Assembly: GCF_017571525.1 (NCBI RefSeq)
Contig: NZ_JAGETY010000001.1
Coordinates: forward strand, 558,001 to 622,000
Source: Hymenobacter sp. BT559
Lineage (GTDB): Bacteria; Bacteroidota; Bacteroidia; Cytophagales; Hymenobacteraceae
Length of the DNA stretch: 64,000 nt
Direction: 5' to 3'
Below, in pieces: positions 35,433 through 46,388 of the stretch. A program made the translations under genes and the position numbers. The notes beneath the pieces are model-generated. The model saw only the letters and a program-made list of their open reading frames with translations. It made no database searches and was not told where the DNA came from. Position 1 is the first letter of the stretch. Every line of letters begins with the position of its first letter.

Positions 35433-35549
35433 TCAATTTACTCAGGCATTTTTCGGACATAATAGCGCGCCGCCCCGTATGGGTGCCTAGTACTTCGTGC
35501 CGAGCGGTGGCCGCGCAGCGGCTGGCCCGGCACCCTAACAGCTACCTGG

Positions 35550-36518
35550 ATGGCGCGCTACAAATTTTCCGACATTCTTTCGCTGGTCAAGGCTACGGCC
35601 ACCGAGTTCAGCAATAATAACGCCTTCCGCCACGCGGCGGCGCTATCGTACTACACCATTTTTTCGCTGCCACCGCTGCTGCTCATCGTCATCACCACGG
35701 CTAGCGCCATTTATGGTGGCGAGGCGCTCACGGGCCAGATTTATGGCCAGATAAAAGGGCTGGTAGGGGCCGATGCGGCGGCCTTCCTGCAGGAAAGTAT
35801 TGCCAAGTTTACCTTGCAGCAGAAGGGCACCCTGGCTACCGTAATCGGGGTAGGCACGCTCATTTTTGCGGCCACCACCTTCTTTGTGACGCTGCAAGAC
35901 AGCATCAACGACATCTGGAACCTGAAAGTAAAAACTGAGGGTATCGGCATCGGGCAGTACTTACGGCAGCGCGTGCTGTCGTTTGGGCTCATTCTGAGCG
36001 TGGCACTATTGCTGCTCACTTCCTTCGTAGTCAGCGCGTTGCTTAGCGTTTTTACGGGCTACCTGCAGCGGCTGCTGCCCGATATTGGCCTCATCGCCAT
36101 CAAGCTGGTCGATGTAACTTTATCGCTGGTGGTTACTACGCTGCTCTTTGGCATGATTTACCGGTTTCTGCCCGATGCCATTATCCGCTGGCGCGATGTG
36201 GGCATTGGGGCGTTCATTACGGCCGTGCTGTTTATTTTAGGTAAGTACTTGATTTCTTTTTACATCTCGAAGTCGGACCCCGGCTCGGCATTTGGGGCAG
36301 CGGGCTCGGCTATTGTGCTACTGGTCTGGATTTACTATTCCTCGCTCATCGTGTTTTTCGGGGCCGAGTTCACGCAGGAGTTTGCCGATGCCTACGGTCA
36401 GAAGGTGCAGCCCCGCTCCTACGCCGTGCGCGTCGAGCTGAAAGAGATACCGGCCGGCGAGTCGGATGCCGAAAAGGCTACCGGCCGCCCGCCAAGCACT
36501 GGTAGCTGGGGGGGCTAG
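35550..36518 (+). CDS. YihY/BrkB family membrane protein
   Basis: 322 residues. FRHAAALSYYTIFSLPPLLL is the diagnostic first span of the YihY/virulence factor BrkB family, long misnamed ribonuclease BN. Five more spans follow (including LSFGLILSVALLLLTSFVVS and VGIGAFITAVLFILGKYLIS), with the conserved SAFGAAGSAIVLLVWIYYSS near the end. The tail is hydrophilic and Pro/Ser-rich. The molecular role is not established; transport or envelope maintenance is usually proposed. It stands alone with a 117-base upstream gap. Confidence 0.92.
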   Translation: MARYKFSDILSLVKATATEFSNNNAFRHAAALSYYTIFSLPPLLLIVITTASAIYGGEALTGQIYGQIKGLVGADAAAFLQESIAKFTLQQKGTLATVIGVGTLIFAATTFFVTLQDSINDIWNLKVKTEGIGIGQYLRQRVLSFGLILSVALLLLTSFVVSALLSVFTGYLQRLLPDIGLIAIKLVDVTLSLVVTTLLFGMIYRFLPDAIIRWRDVGIGAFITAVLFILGKYLISFYISKSDPGSAFGAAGSAIVLLVWIYYSSLIVFFGAEFTQEFADAYGQKVQPRSYAVRVELKEIPAGESDAEKATGRPPSTGSWGG

Positions 36519-36775
36519 CCAAGCGGAGGCTATCGAATCTTGGCTACTATTGGATGAGAAGTAGCCTTGGTAGAGCGCTGGCGTAAAGTCAGATGTTGAA
36601 AGGCCGGCAGCTAGGATAACTCGCATATTAAGAGGCGTATAGCCACGGTCGGCCTCAGCGAAAGGGCGCTTGCCAGCGTCCTGGGGGCGTCAAAGAGCCC
36701 TTGCAACCAACGCAGGTCGGGTCAGAATCTTTACGCAGTCGGCTAGCCCCTTCGTGGCAGCGGCACCCTCATCTT

Positions 36776-37762
36776 ATGCGTAAAGCTTTTACTCTTATTG
36801 CCTTGGCTACCTGCTCGGCCCTGGCCGCCCACGCCCAGCGGCCGGCGCTGCCCGGTGCGCCACAGCCCCCAACAAGCCCGGCACCAGCCAGCCCGGCGCT
36901 GCCGCCCATGCGCACGGCCGAGCTGCCTGCCGCCAGTGTCATCGGCCACCCCGGGGAGGTTATCGGCCAGACGTATAGTGTAGAAACGGTAGGGGGCACC
37001 CAGTTTAGCGGAATCCTGCGGGCGGCTAGCGAGGAAGCGTTGACTTTCGAAACCCGGGAGCTGGGCGTCGTCACGCTGCAGCGCGTCAGCATGCGCCAGC
37101 TTACGGCCCAGACGCCCGAGCAGGCGCGGCACGGCTTCGATTATGTGGGCAACAGCACGCACATGTTTCTGGCTCCTACTGCCCGCAACCTGCACCAGGG
37201 CGAAGCTGAGGCGCAGGTTATCAATATCTTCCTGGGCAGTATCAACTACGGCATTACCGACAATATTTCGGTAGGCCTGTTGGTGCCAGTTATCCCCTTC
37301 GTTGGAATACCTGCCGTGGCCATCACCCCCAAGGTGAGTGTGCCGGTAAGCGATAAGCTGCGGGTAGGCGCGGGGGTACTGTACGGCTTTACCACGGGCG
37401 TCTTTGGTAGCCAAACCGAGAGTGGTGGCCTGGGCTACGGGCTAGCCACCTACGGCACGGCCGATACCAACCTCACGCTCGGCCTGGGCTACGGCTTTGC
37501 CGGCGGCAGCGTCGGTAGCTCACCGGTAGGCGTGCTAGGAGCCAACGTGCGGCTGTCGCGCCTGTTCACACTGGTCAACGAAACCTATGTGGCCGGCTTC
37601 AACAATGGCGGCGGCTTTGGGGGGCTAGCGGGCCTGCGCTACGCTACGCCCCGCTTTAGCGGCAGCCTGGGAGCGCTGTATTATAACTCGCGCAACGGCA
37701 GCGGCCTCTACCCGGCTTACCTCGACGTGGCCTTCCGCTTTGGCAAAATAAAGCTGCGGTAG
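36776..37762 (+). CDS. Exported beta-barrel-like protein of unknown function
   Basis: 328 residues from the ATG at 36776; MRKAFTLIALATCSALAAHA is a signal peptide. A Pro/Ala linker leads to a small beta domain (ETVGGTQFSGILRAASEEAL and VTLQRVSMRQL) resembling Sm/SH3-like folds that bind short segments. The remaining ~200 residues alternate polar and hydrophobic residues with many Gly and aromatic residues (NYGITDNISVGLLVPVIPF, LGLGYGFAGGS, PAYLDVAFRFGKIKLR) and end in a charged/hydrophobic strand, like an outer-membrane barrel. No enzyme motif. Probably located in the outer membrane. Confidence 0.75.
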   Translation: MRKAFTLIALATCSALAAHAQRPALPGAPQPPTSPAPASPALPPMRTAELPAASVIGHPGEVIGQTYSVETVGGTQFSGILRAASEEALTFETRELGVVTLQRVSMRQLTAQTPEQARHGFDYVGNSTHMFLAPTARNLHQGEAEAQVINIFLGSINYGITDNISVGLLVPVIPFVGIPAVAITPKVSVPVSDKLRVGAGVLYGFTTGVFGSQTESGGLGYGLATYGTADTNLTLGLGYGFAGGSVGSSPVGVLGANVRLSRLFTLVNETYVAGFNNGGGFGGLAGLRYATPRFSGSLGALYYNSRNGSGLYPAYLDVAFRFGKIKLR

Positions 37763-37779
37763 CGGCTGGTTATCAGCCG
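37763..37779. terminator. Short hairpin between convergent genes
   Basis: CGGCTG and CAGCCG pair around GTTAT, followed by TTTC. A weak possible terminator between the barrel-like gene and rlmN. Confidence 0.35.
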
Positions 37780-37801
37780 TTTCAGAGAAGGCGGTTGCGC
37801 G

Positions 37802-38875
37802 CTAGGCCGCCTCGGCCTTCTCCTTGTTGGCTAGTTGGCCGCAGGCAGCGTCGATGTCTTTGCCGCGGCTGCGGCGGATGTTGGTTTGCACGCCGCGGTC
37901 GGCCAGGTATTTGTGAAAGGCCGTGATTTTGTCGGCCTCCGCGTTCTGGTAAGCCGCGTTCTCGATGGGGTTGTACTCGATGAGGTTAATCTTGCAGGGC
38001 AGCCACTTTGAGATAGTGTATAGCTCGGCGGCATCCTCTAAGCCATCGTTAAAATTCTCGAACACAATGTATTCGTAGGTGACTTTGCGGCCGGTTTTCT
38101 GGTGGTAGTACTGCAGTGCATCCTTGAGGGCCGCCAGCGAGTTGGCCTCATTGATGGGCATAATCTCGTTGCGCTTGGTGTCGTTGGGCGCGTGCAGGCT
38201 CAGGGCGAGGTTGGCTTTCACGTCATCGTCAGCCAGCTTCTTTATCATCTTGGCGATGCCGGCCGTGCTGATGGTGATGCGACGCGGAGCCATGTTGAGG
38301 CCATCGGGCGCCGTGATGCGGCGCACGCTTTCCACCACGTTGGCGTAGTTGAGCAACGGCTCGCCCATGCCCATGTACACGATGTTGGTGAGCGGCGTGC
38401 CGTACTGCGCCTCGCACTGCTCCCGGATGCGCACCACCTGGTCGTAAATCTCGGCCGCGTCGAGGTTGCGCTTGCGGTCCATGTAGCCGGTGGCGCAAAA
38501 CTTGCACGTGAGCGAGCAGCCCACCTGCGACGAGATGCAGGCCGTCATGCGCGTGTCGTGCGGGATGAGCACGCCCTCCACAATGTTGCCATCGTGCAGC
38601 CGAAAGGCCGACTTGATGGTGCCATCGTTCGAGAGCTGCTGGTTTTGCACGGCCACGCCGTTTATCACGAAATGCCGGGCCAGCAACTCGCGGGTGCTCA
38701 GCGAGATGTTGTTCATTTCCTCAAACGAGCCAGCCGTGTTTTTCCACAGCCACTCCGTCACCTGCTTGGCGCGAAACGGCTTTTCACCGTGCTCCACCAT
38801 GAACGCCTTGAGGTCGTCGGGCGAGACTTTGCGGATGTCGCGTTTAGCGGGGGCGAGTTCGAGTTCCAGTAACAT
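37802..38875 (-). CDS. rlmN: 23S rRNA (adenine2503-C2)-methyltransferase
   Basis: 357 residues from the ATG at 38875 (MLLELELAPAKRD); an ATG five codons upstream would overlap the -7 box. A radical-SAM enzyme that methylates A2503 of 23S rRNA and A37 of some tRNAs. The cluster motif is CSLTCKFCATGYM (CxxxCxxC). IVYMGMGEPLLNY and ITISTAGIAKMIKKL are the usual SAM-binding motifs, and the second catalytic Cys is in the C-terminal AACGQLANK. The length is normal. It may be read from a nearly leaderless mRNA. Confidence 0.96.
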   Translation of the reverse strand: MLLELELAPAKRDIRKVSPDDLKAFMVEHGEKPFRAKQVTEWLWKNTAGSFEEMNNISLSTRELLARHFVINGVAVQNQQLSNDGTIKSAFRLHDGNIVEGVLIPHDTRMTACISSQVGCSLTCKFCATGYMDRKRNLDAAEIYDQVVRIREQCEAQYGTPLTNIVYMGMGEPLLNYANVVESVRRITAPDGLNMAPRRITISTAGIAKMIKKLADDDVKANLALSLHAPNDTKRNEIMPINEANSLAALKDALQYYHQKTGRKVTYEYIVFENFNDGLEDAAELYTISKWLPCKINLIEYNPIENAAYQNAEADKITAFHKYLADRGVQTNIRRSRGKDIDAACGQLANKEKAEAA

Positions 38876-38879
38876 AGTG

Positions 38880-38887
38880 CAAAGATA
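38880..38887 (-). promoter_or_regulatory. rlmN -7 box TATCTTTG
   Basis: Exact TAnnTTTG match with only 4 bases between it and the rlmN start at 38875, so transcription would begin at or within a base or two of the ATG. Confidence 0.5.
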
Positions 38888-38930
38888 CAAACAGCCAAAG
38901 CGTTGGGTTCCCGTTTGGTAGGAGGGCTAG

Positions 38931-39353
38931 CTACTTTGTGCGTTGCGGCTTAGGTGATAAGCTAAACGTTACGGGCACTGTGTACCCGCAGGTAACAGGT
39001 TTGCCAAATTGCAAACAAGGCTTAAATCGAGGCAAGTTGCAGACCGCTTGCACAGCAGCGGCGTCACAATCGGGGCGAAATCCTCTCCAAATGCGGGTAT
39101 CCGTAACTATCCCCTGCGGGGTGATGGTAAAACCAACAAATACCCGGCCTTCTGCCCGCGCACGCTTGGCTTGGGGCGGATAGACAAGTCGCTGTTGCAC
39201 CGCTGCGACAATAGCTGCCCCACCGCCGCCACTTAGCAATTCCGGGCTTCTTTCAACTGGGTCAACGATAGTGCCTGAGGCTGTTTGAGCTAAAACCAAG
39301 TTGCTGGCAAGAGCAAAGCTGCTGGTAAGCAGCCATCCAATTAGGTGTCGCAT
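38931..39353 (-). CDS. Small exported TonB C-terminal-domain protein
   Basis: 140 residues. Signal peptide MRHLIGWLLTSSFALASNLVLA. The mature part is one TonB-C fold: VQQRLVYPPQAKRARAEGRV and FVGFTITPQGIVTDTRIWRG with the family's Tyr-Pro and Gly-x-Val/Ile features, then AAVQAVCNLPRFKPCLQFGK. There is no membrane anchor or Pro-rich linker, so it cannot be a full TonB; such short forms are common in this phylum. Its DNA is AT-richer than its neighbours, which could mean later acquisition. Single gene, function unknown. Confidence 0.8.
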   Translation of the reverse strand: MRHLIGWLLTSSFALASNLVLAQTASGTIVDPVERSPELLSGGGGAAIVAAVQQRLVYPPQAKRARAEGRVFVGFTITPQGIVTDTRIWRGFRPDCDAAAVQAVCNLPRFKPCLQFGKPVTCGYTVPVTFSLSPKPQRTK

Positions 39354-39491
39354 AAGAACGTTAGACAGTTGTTCTTACGCAGATGCCAGATACTCTAAGA
39401 ATACATAAACTGGCCAATTACAAGCTCAACACCACTGAATAAAATTCCGGCAAAAGTGGCTGCACTCAGCCAATCCTCATTTGCCGCCGCC

Positions 39492-39499
39492 TATCTTCG
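39492..39499 (+). promoter_or_regulatory. Possible thi operon -7 box TATCTTCG
   Basis: Seven of eight match to TAnnTTTG, 10 bases before the TPP riboswitch begins. Confidence 0.4.
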
Positions 39500-39508
39500 C
39501 TACTATAA

Positions 39509-39590
39509 ACTTTAGGGGTGCTTTGCGCGAGCAAGGCTGAGACGATACCCTCCGAACCTGAACCAGGTAATGCTGGCGAAGGGAAAAGTA
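39509..39590 (+). promoter_or_regulatory. TPP (THI-box) riboswitch
   Basis: The aptamer starts at TTTAGGGGTGC. It has the pyrimidine-sensing CTGAGA (39537-39542), then the conserved ACCTGAACCAGGTAATGC and GGCGAAGGGAA (about 39556-39586). This matches the THI-box consensus closely. It lies 94 bases before thiS and ahead of five further thi genes, so thiamin pyrophosphate binding should lower their expression. I see no strong intrinsic terminator between it and thiS; control may be at translation, as is common in Gram-negatives. Confidence 0.95.
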
Positions 39591-39683
39591 CTGGACCGCT
39601 TTGCGGCTGCCTTACGGGGCTAGCCGTGGCTGGCGCCGCCTATTGTTTAGGACCTTTCCATTGCCCCAGCTAATTTTAGTTGC

Positions 39684-41803
<2,120 letters not shown>

Positions 41804-41806
41804 TCG

Positions 41807-41896
41807 TCTGTCATACTGAGCTTGCGCAGCATTTTCTCACGCCAAAACAAGCTCGTTCGAACCTGATAAGAGGCTGCGGAAGCTCAGTATGACAGA
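41807..41896. repeat. Inverted-repeat element, family B copy 1 (thiC-thiD gap)
   Basis: 24-bp arms 41807-41830 and 41873-41896 with one mismatch, containing GTCATACTGAGCTT. The middle is 42 bases. It begins 3 bases after the thiC stop and fills most of the gap to thiD. Related in phrase (GTCAT...GCGCAGC) to the element at 44099-44201. Confidence 0.85.
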
Positions 41897-41918
41897 TAAA
41901 TAGTAAAAGTGACGCCTC

Positions 41919-42689
41919 ATGCCTACCCCCCGCCCCTACGCTCTCACCATTGCCGGCTTCGACCCTAGCGCCGGTGCCGGTGTGCTGGCCGATGTCAAGG
42001 CAATGGAGGCTAGCGGGGTGTATGGCCTGGCGGCCTGCACCGCCCTCACGGTGCAGAACGATGTGGCTTTTGAGCGAGTGAGCTGGGTGGGGCTGGCCGA
42101 TATTCAGGACCAGATTCAGCTCCTCTTGGTACGCTTCTCGATTCGATTTATCAAAATCGGGCTAATTGAAAGCTTGCCGGTACTGTTGGCGTTGATTCAG
42201 TGGCTAAAAGCCTATCAACCAGCCGCGCGCATCATCTGGGACCCGGTGCTGAAAGCCACGGCCGGCTATGAGTTTCACGCCCAGCCCGATGCTGCGCTAC
42301 TCCAGGCCATCTGCTGTGAGCTGGCGCTCATCACCCCCAACCAACCCGAGGCGCTGCGGCTCCTCCCTGCCGCTAGACCCGAGGTGGCAGCTGCGGCGCT
42401 GGCCGCCTGGTGCCCGGTGCTGCTGAAAGGCGGCCACGCCGAGGGCGACTTTGCCACCGACGTGCTGCTCATGCCCGAGGTGCGCCACACGCTGGCTAGC
42501 CCCCGCCTGCCGCGCGGCGAGAAGCACGGCAGCGGCTGCGTGCTTTCGGCAGCCATTCTGGCCCGGCTAGCCTTGGGCGATTCCCTGCCCGAAGCCTGCC
42601 GCTTGGGCAAGGCATACACGGCCGCGTTTTTGGGCAGCAACGACACGCGGCTAGGGTACCATTCTATAGCTAAAAACCATGACAATTAG
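41919..42689 (+). CDS. thiD: Hydroxymethylpyrimidine/phosphomethylpyrimidine kinase
   Basis: 256 residues. Phosphorylates HMP and HMP-P to the pyrophosphate. Ribokinase-like: LTIAGFDPSAGAGVLADVKA at the N-terminus, CTALTVQNDVAFERV, ITPNQPEALRLLP, LLKGGHAEGD, and the ATP/anion hole RLPRGEKHGSGCVLSAAI with the catalytic region GSGC. The stop overlaps the thiE start by 11 bases, indicating tight coupling. Cytosolic. Confidence 0.95.
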   Translation: MPTPRPYALTIAGFDPSAGAGVLADVKAMEASGVYGLAACTALTVQNDVAFERVSWVGLADIQDQIQLLLVRFSIRFIKIGLIESLPVLLALIQWLKAYQPAARIIWDPVLKATAGYEFHAQPDAALLQAICCELALITPNQPEALRLLPAARPEVAAAALAAWCPVLLKGGHAEGDFATDVLLMPEVRHTLASPRLPRGEKHGSGCVLSAAILARLALGDSLPEACRLGKAYTAAFLGSNDTRLGYHSIAKNHDN

Positions 42690-43311
42690 CAACCTGCACT
42701 ACATCACTACGACCGCCCAGGCGGCCGAGCTGGCCTGCCGGGGCGGCGTGCGCTGGGTGCAGCTCCGCGTTAAAAATCTGCCGGCCGCCGAGTGGCGGCA
42801 GCGCGCCCTCGACGTGCAGACCGTGTGCCGCCACCATGGCGCCACGTTCATCATCAACGACAACCCAAAGCTCGCGTTGGAAATCGGAGCCGATGGCGTG
42901 CACCTGGGTAAACAAGATATGGCACCCACCGAGGCGCGCGCCTTACTGGGGCCGCAGTTCATTATTGGCGGCACGGCCAACACTTTTGCCGATATCGAGG
43001 AGCTAGTGGCCGCCGGCGTCGACTACATCGGGCTAGGGCCGTTTCGCTTCACTACCACCAAAGAAAAGCTGAGCCCGATACTGGGCCTGGATGGGTACGC
43101 CGAAATTATGGCGCAGTACCGGGCGGCGGGTTTCACGACGCCGGTTGTGGGCATCGGGGGCGTCGAGCTAGCGGATATAGCGGCGCTAGTGGCCGCCGGC
43201 CTGCATGGGGTGGCCGTGTCGGGAGCCATTGGTGGCGCGGGTAGTCCTACGGAGGCCGCCCGGCTTTTTGTGAAAGAATTATCTGGCACTCAGTCAATAG
43301 CAAGCTTATGA
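42679..43311 (+). CDS. thiE: Thiamin phosphate synthase
   Basis: 210 residues. Joins HMP-PP and the thiazole phosphate. TIM-barrel motifs: [38 protein letters not shown] with [60 protein letters not shown] and the C-terminal [12 protein letters not shown]. The start lies inside the thiD 3' end and the stop overlaps thiG by ATGA, so all three are translationally coupled. The other ThiE-like gene at 45293 is more divergent. Confidence 0.95.
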   Translation: MTISNLHYITTTAQAAELACRGGVRWVQLRVKNLPAAEWRQRALDVQTVCRHHGATFIINDNPKLALEIGADGVHLGKQDMAPTEARALLGPQFIIGGTANTFADIEELVAAGVDYIGLGPFRFTTTKEKLSPILGLDGYAEIMAQYRAAGFTTPVVGIGGVELADIAALVAAGLHGVAVSGAIGGAGSPTEAARLFVKELSGTQSIASL

Positions 43312-44087
43312 AAACCCAACCGCTGGTAATTGCCGGCCGCACCTTCACCTCGCGGCTGTTCACGGGTACGGGCAAGTTTAGCTCGTCGGCCCTGATGGAA
43401 GAGGCGCTGCTAGCCTCGGGGTCGGAGCTGGTGACGGTGGCCCTCAAGCGCGTAGATGTGGCCGATGCCGACGACGATATCCTGCGCCACCTCGGCCACC
43501 CGCAGTTTCACCTGCTGCCCAACACCTCGGGGGTACGCACGGCTAAGGAGGCTGTTTTTGCCGCCCAGCTCGCCCGCGAGGCGTTGGAAACCAACTGGCT
43601 TAAGCTCGAAATCCACCCCGACCCCAAGTACCTGCTGCCAGACCCCATCGAGACGCTAAAAGCGGCCGAGGAGCTGGTGAAGCTGGATTTCGTGGTGCTG
43701 CCCTACATCCACGCCGACCCGGTGCTGTGCAAGCGCCTCGAAGAAGTTGGCGTGGCCGCCGTGATGCCGCTAGGGTCGCCCATTGGCTCCAATAAAGGCT
43801 TACTCACCAAGGAATTCCTGGAAATAATAATTGGCCAAAGCAAGGTGCCGGTGGTAGTTGATGCCGGCATTGGCGCGCCCTCGCACGCCGCCGCTGCGCT
43901 GGAAATGGGCGCCGATGCGGTGCTCGTGAACACCGCCATTGCCGTGGCCGGGCAGCCGGTAGCAATGGCTAGGGCCTTCAAAATGGCGGTGGAAGCTGGC
44001 CGCTTGGCCTACGAGGCGCGGCTAGCTGCGCCGGTGGCGCATGAGGCCGTAGCTAGCTCGCCGCTCACCGCGTTTTTGGATATGTAA
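43308..44087 (+). CDS. thiG: Thiazole synthase
   Basis: 259 residues. Builds the thiazole ring from deoxyxylulose phosphate, ThiS-thiocarboxylate and dehydroglycine supplied by Thi[18 protein letters not shown] at the start, [27 protein letters not shown]-like [48 protein letters not shown] and [20 protein letters not shown] are characteristic. The start overlaps the thiE stop by four bases. It is followed by a long inverted repeat before thiH. Confidence 0.96.
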   Translation: MKTQPLVIAGRTFTSRLFTGTGKFSSSALMEEALLASGSELVTVALKRVDVADADDDILRHLGHPQFHLLPNTSGVRTAKEAVFAAQLAREALETNWLKLEIHPDPKYLLPDPIETLKAAEELVKLDFVVLPYIHADPVLCKRLEEVGVAAVMPLGSPIGSNKGLLTKEFLEIIIGQSKVPVVVDAGIGAPSHAAAALEMGADAVLVNTAIAVAGQPVAMARAFKMAVEAGRLAYEARLAAPVAHEAVASSPLTAFLDM

Positions 44088-44098
44088 ACGTCTGAAAA

Positions 44099-44201
44099 CG
44101 GTCGTCATGCAGCGCGCAGCGAAGCATCTCGCGTGCGCTCGCTAGGGATACTACTCCAACGAAGCGGGCGAGATACTTCGCTGCGCGCTGCATGACGACC
44201 G
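44099..44201. repeat. Inverted-repeat element, family B copy 2 (thiG-thiH gap)
   Basis: 34-bp arms 44099-44132 and 44168-44201 with one mismatch, containing GTCATGCAGCGCGCAGCGAA. The middle is 35 bases. It begins 11 bases after the thiG stop and ends 24 bases before thiH. As RNA it would fold into a very stable stem inside the operon transcript. Confidence 0.88.
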
Positions 44202-44225
44202 GTTTAAGGAAAATCAATACAAACA

Positions 44226-45335
44226 ATGAGCTTTCGCCCCGTTTTTGAAGCCCACCCGTGGGACGATGTCAAGGCCAGCATCTACGCCAAAACGGCGGCC
44301 GACGTAGCGCGCGCCCTCGCCGCGCCACGCCGCACGTTGGAGGACTTCAAGGCGCTGATTTCGCCCGCCGCCGCGCCCTACCTGGAGCAGATGGCCCAAG
44401 CTAGCCACCGCCTCACGCGCAACCGCTTTGGCAACACCATGCAGCTCTACGTGCCGCTGTACCTGAGCAATGAGTGCCAGAATATCTGCACCTACTGCGG
44501 CTTTAGCTTAGATAACAAGCTGAAGCGCCGCACCTTGAGCAGCGTAGAAATGCTGGCCGAGGCCGCCGTGCTCAAGCAGTGGGGCTACGACCACGTGCTG
44601 CTCGTGACCGGTGAAGCCAACCAGACGGTAGGCGTCGATTACCTGGAAAAAGCGCTGAAAACGCTGCGCCCGCACTTCGCGCACCTCTCGATGGAAGTGC
44701 AGCCGCTCGACCAGGAAGACTACGAGCGCCTCATCCCCGAAGGCCTGAATACAGTGCTCGTGTACCAGGAAACCTACCACCAGGACGATTACAAAAAGCA
44801 CCACCCCAAGGGCAAGAAGTCAAATTTTCACTACCGCCTCGACACGCCCGACCGCCTGGGCCGGGCCGGCATCCACAAAATGGGCTTAGGCGTGCTCATC
44901 GGCCTCGAAGACTGGCGTACCGACTGCTTTTACACCGCCCTGCACCTCGACTACCTCGAAAAAACCTACTGGCAAACCAAGTACAGCCTCTCCTTTCCGC
45001 GCCTGCGGCCGGCCGAGGGCCTGCTCCAGCCCAAGGTCGAGATGAGCGACCGCGAGCTGGTGCAGCTCATCTGCGCCTACCGCTTGCTCAATGAGGAGGT
45101 CGAATTATCGCTCTCCACTCGCGAAAATCCGGCCTTCCGCGACCAGGTTATCAAGCTGGGCATCACCAGCATTAGTGCGGGCTCTAAGACCAATCCCGGC
45201 GGCTACGCCGTGGCGCCCGAGTCGCTGGAGCAGTTTGAAATATCAGACGAGCGCAGCCCGGCCGAAATAGCCGCCATGCTGCGCCGCCAGGGCTACGAGC
45301 CGGTGTGGAAAGACTGGGACGCCGCGCTGGCCTGA
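44226..45335 (+). CDS. thiH: 2-iminoacetate synthase
   Basis: 369 residues. A radical-SAM tyrosine lyase giving dehydroglycine for ThiG. The cluster motif is CQNICTYCGFSLDN (CxxxCxxC), preceded by LYVPLYLSNE. VLLVTGEANQTVGVDYLEKA, MEVQPLDQEDYERLIPEGLN and VYQETYHQDDYKKHHPKGKK are family landmarks. It lies at the end of the operon after a large inverted repeat. The last 43 bases overlap the convergent TenI-like gene. ThiH use fits an oxygen-sparing pathway rather than ThiO. Confidence 0.95.
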   Translation: MSFRPVFEAHPWDDVKASIYAKTAADVARALAAPRRTLEDFKALISPAAAPYLEQMAQASHRLTRNRFGNTMQLYVPLYLSNECQNICTYCGFSLDNKLKRRTLSSVEMLAEAAVLKQWGYDHVLLVTGEANQTVGVDYLEKALKTLRPHFAHLSMEVQPLDQEDYERLIPEGLNTVLVYQETYHQDDYKKHHPKGKKSNFHYRLDTPDRLGRAGIHKMGLGVLIGLEDWRTDCFYTALHLDYLEKTYWQTKYSLSFPRLRPAEGLLQPKVEMSDRELVQLICAYRLLNEEVELSLSTRENPAFRDQVIKLGITSISAGSKTNPGGYAVAPESLEQFEISDERSPAEIAAMLRRQGYEPVWKDWDAALA

Positions 45336-45937
45336 GCAACCAGCTCGCGCCAGGTTGCCGCTGGGTTGGGGCTTTGCCAGATGCTACCCAGCACGGCCGC
45401 GCCCGCAAAGCCCGCCTCCCGCACGCGCGCCACGTTGCCCGCCGCTAGGCCCCCTAGCGCCACCACTTGCGGGCGGTAGCCGGGGCGCACGGCCAGCTTG
45501 TGCAGCACGGCTTGCACCTGGGCCAGGTCGAAGCCGCTAGGGCAGCCTTCCTTGCTGATGCTGTTGAAAATAGGACTGAGCGTCACGTAATTGTAGCGCC
45601 GCCGGTGCTGCTGCACCTCGGCCAGCGTGTGCAGCGATGCCGACACGCTGAGCCCGCCCAGCCCCCGCAGCAAGCGCGCCAGGCCGGGGGCGCGGCGGGC
45701 CGCTTCGGTGAGGTGAATGCCACCCAGGCCGTACTCGTGCGCCAGGTCGTAGTGCGAGTGAAGCACCAGCCGCGGCCGGTACTGGGGCTCGATGGCTTGC
45801 ACGTAGTTGGCCAGCTCGACCCGCGACCAGCCGGGCTTGCGCACGTGCAGCCGTTGGAGGTTGGCGGCAAATAGCTGGGCTAGCCAGGGCAGCTCAACCG
45901 TTTCATCGTGGGGCGTAATCGCGAGCAGGGAGAACAT
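45293..45937 (-). CDS. ThiE/TenI-like TIM-barrel protein
   Basis: 214 residues from the ATG at 45937 (MFSLLAITPHDETVELPW). Barrel motifs of the ThiE/TenI family are present: LQRLHVRKPGWSRVELANYV, LVLHSHYDLAHEYGLGGIHL, GLSVSASLHTLAEVQ, NYVTLSPIFNSISKEGCPSG, VVALGGLAAGNVARVREAGF. The SPIF...SKEG phosphate loop is kept, but the HMP-PP binding Asn-Asp is replaced by HSHYD. That fits TenI (thiazole tautomerase) or a salvage role better than a second thiamin phosphate synthase. It converges on thiH with a 43-base overlap, outside the riboswitch's control. Confidence 0.8.
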   Translation of the reverse strand: MFSLLAITPHDETVELPWLAQLFAANLQRLHVRKPGWSRVELANYVQAIEPQYRPRLVLHSHYDLAHEYGLGGIHLTEAARRAPGLARLLRGLGGLSVSASLHTLAEVQQHRRRYNYVTLSPIFNSISKEGCPSGFDLAQVQAVLHKLAVRPGYRPQVVALGGLAAGNVARVREAGFAGAAVLGSIWQSPNPAATWRELVAQASAASQSFHTGS

Positions 45938-45944
45938 AAGGCGA

Positions 45945-46367
45945 TTAGCTAAAGTGAGCGGCGAGCTCGGGCGGCAGGGCGCGCAGCTTGCGGGTGTTGT
46001 AGTCAAAGCACAGCATGCCGGTTTTGGCGCGGGCTATTTCTTTACCTTGTTGGGTTTTAGCATGGTACACAATATCAAATCCATACTTATTCTGGTCGTT
46101 GGCGGCTAGCTCAATCCGCAGCACATCGCCGTGAAATGCCTCGCCTTTGTACTCTATCGCCACATCGACCATGATGAACCCCAGCTGGCTAGCCCCATCA
46201 AACTCGGCCACGCCGAGGCTAGCCAGGAACTGCACCCGCGCCTCGTGCAGGATGCTCAGCAAGGCATCGTTGCCGAGGTGAGCGCCGTAATTAAGGTCGG
46301 TGATGCGGACCGGAATCTCCACCGCAAAGCCAAAGCTTTCGGGCAAACTTACTTTTACGCGGGGCAT
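45945..46367 (-). CDS. 4HBT-fold acyl-CoA thioesterase
   Basis: 140 residues. Hotdog-fold YbgC-like thioesterase: VRITDLNYGAHLGNDALLSI contains the catalytic Asp equivalent and the conserved NYGAHLGND turn; FLASLGVAEFDGASQLGFIM and VDVAIEYKGEAFHGDVLRIE follow. Such enzymes hydrolyse short or medium acyl-CoA or acyl-ACP. It is 7 bases upstream of the TenI-like gene on the same strand, so likely cotranscribed, and divergent from the mnmD-like gene by 21 bases. Substrate unknown. Confidence 0.88.
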   Translation of the reverse strand: MPRVKVSLPESFGFAVEIPVRITDLNYGAHLGNDALLSILHEARVQFLASLGVAEFDGASQLGFIMVDVAIEYKGEAFHGDVLRIELAANDQNKYGFDIVYHAKTQQGKEIARAKTGMLCFDYNTRKLRALPPELAAHFS

Positions 46368-46388
46368 TTTTTCAGTGAACAGTTAGGA

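Noticed and set aside
45293..45937. Second thiamin phosphate synthase
   Set aside because: The residues that bind the pyrimidine pyrophosphate are changed, so a TenI-like role is more likely; kept only as a ThiE/TenI-family call.
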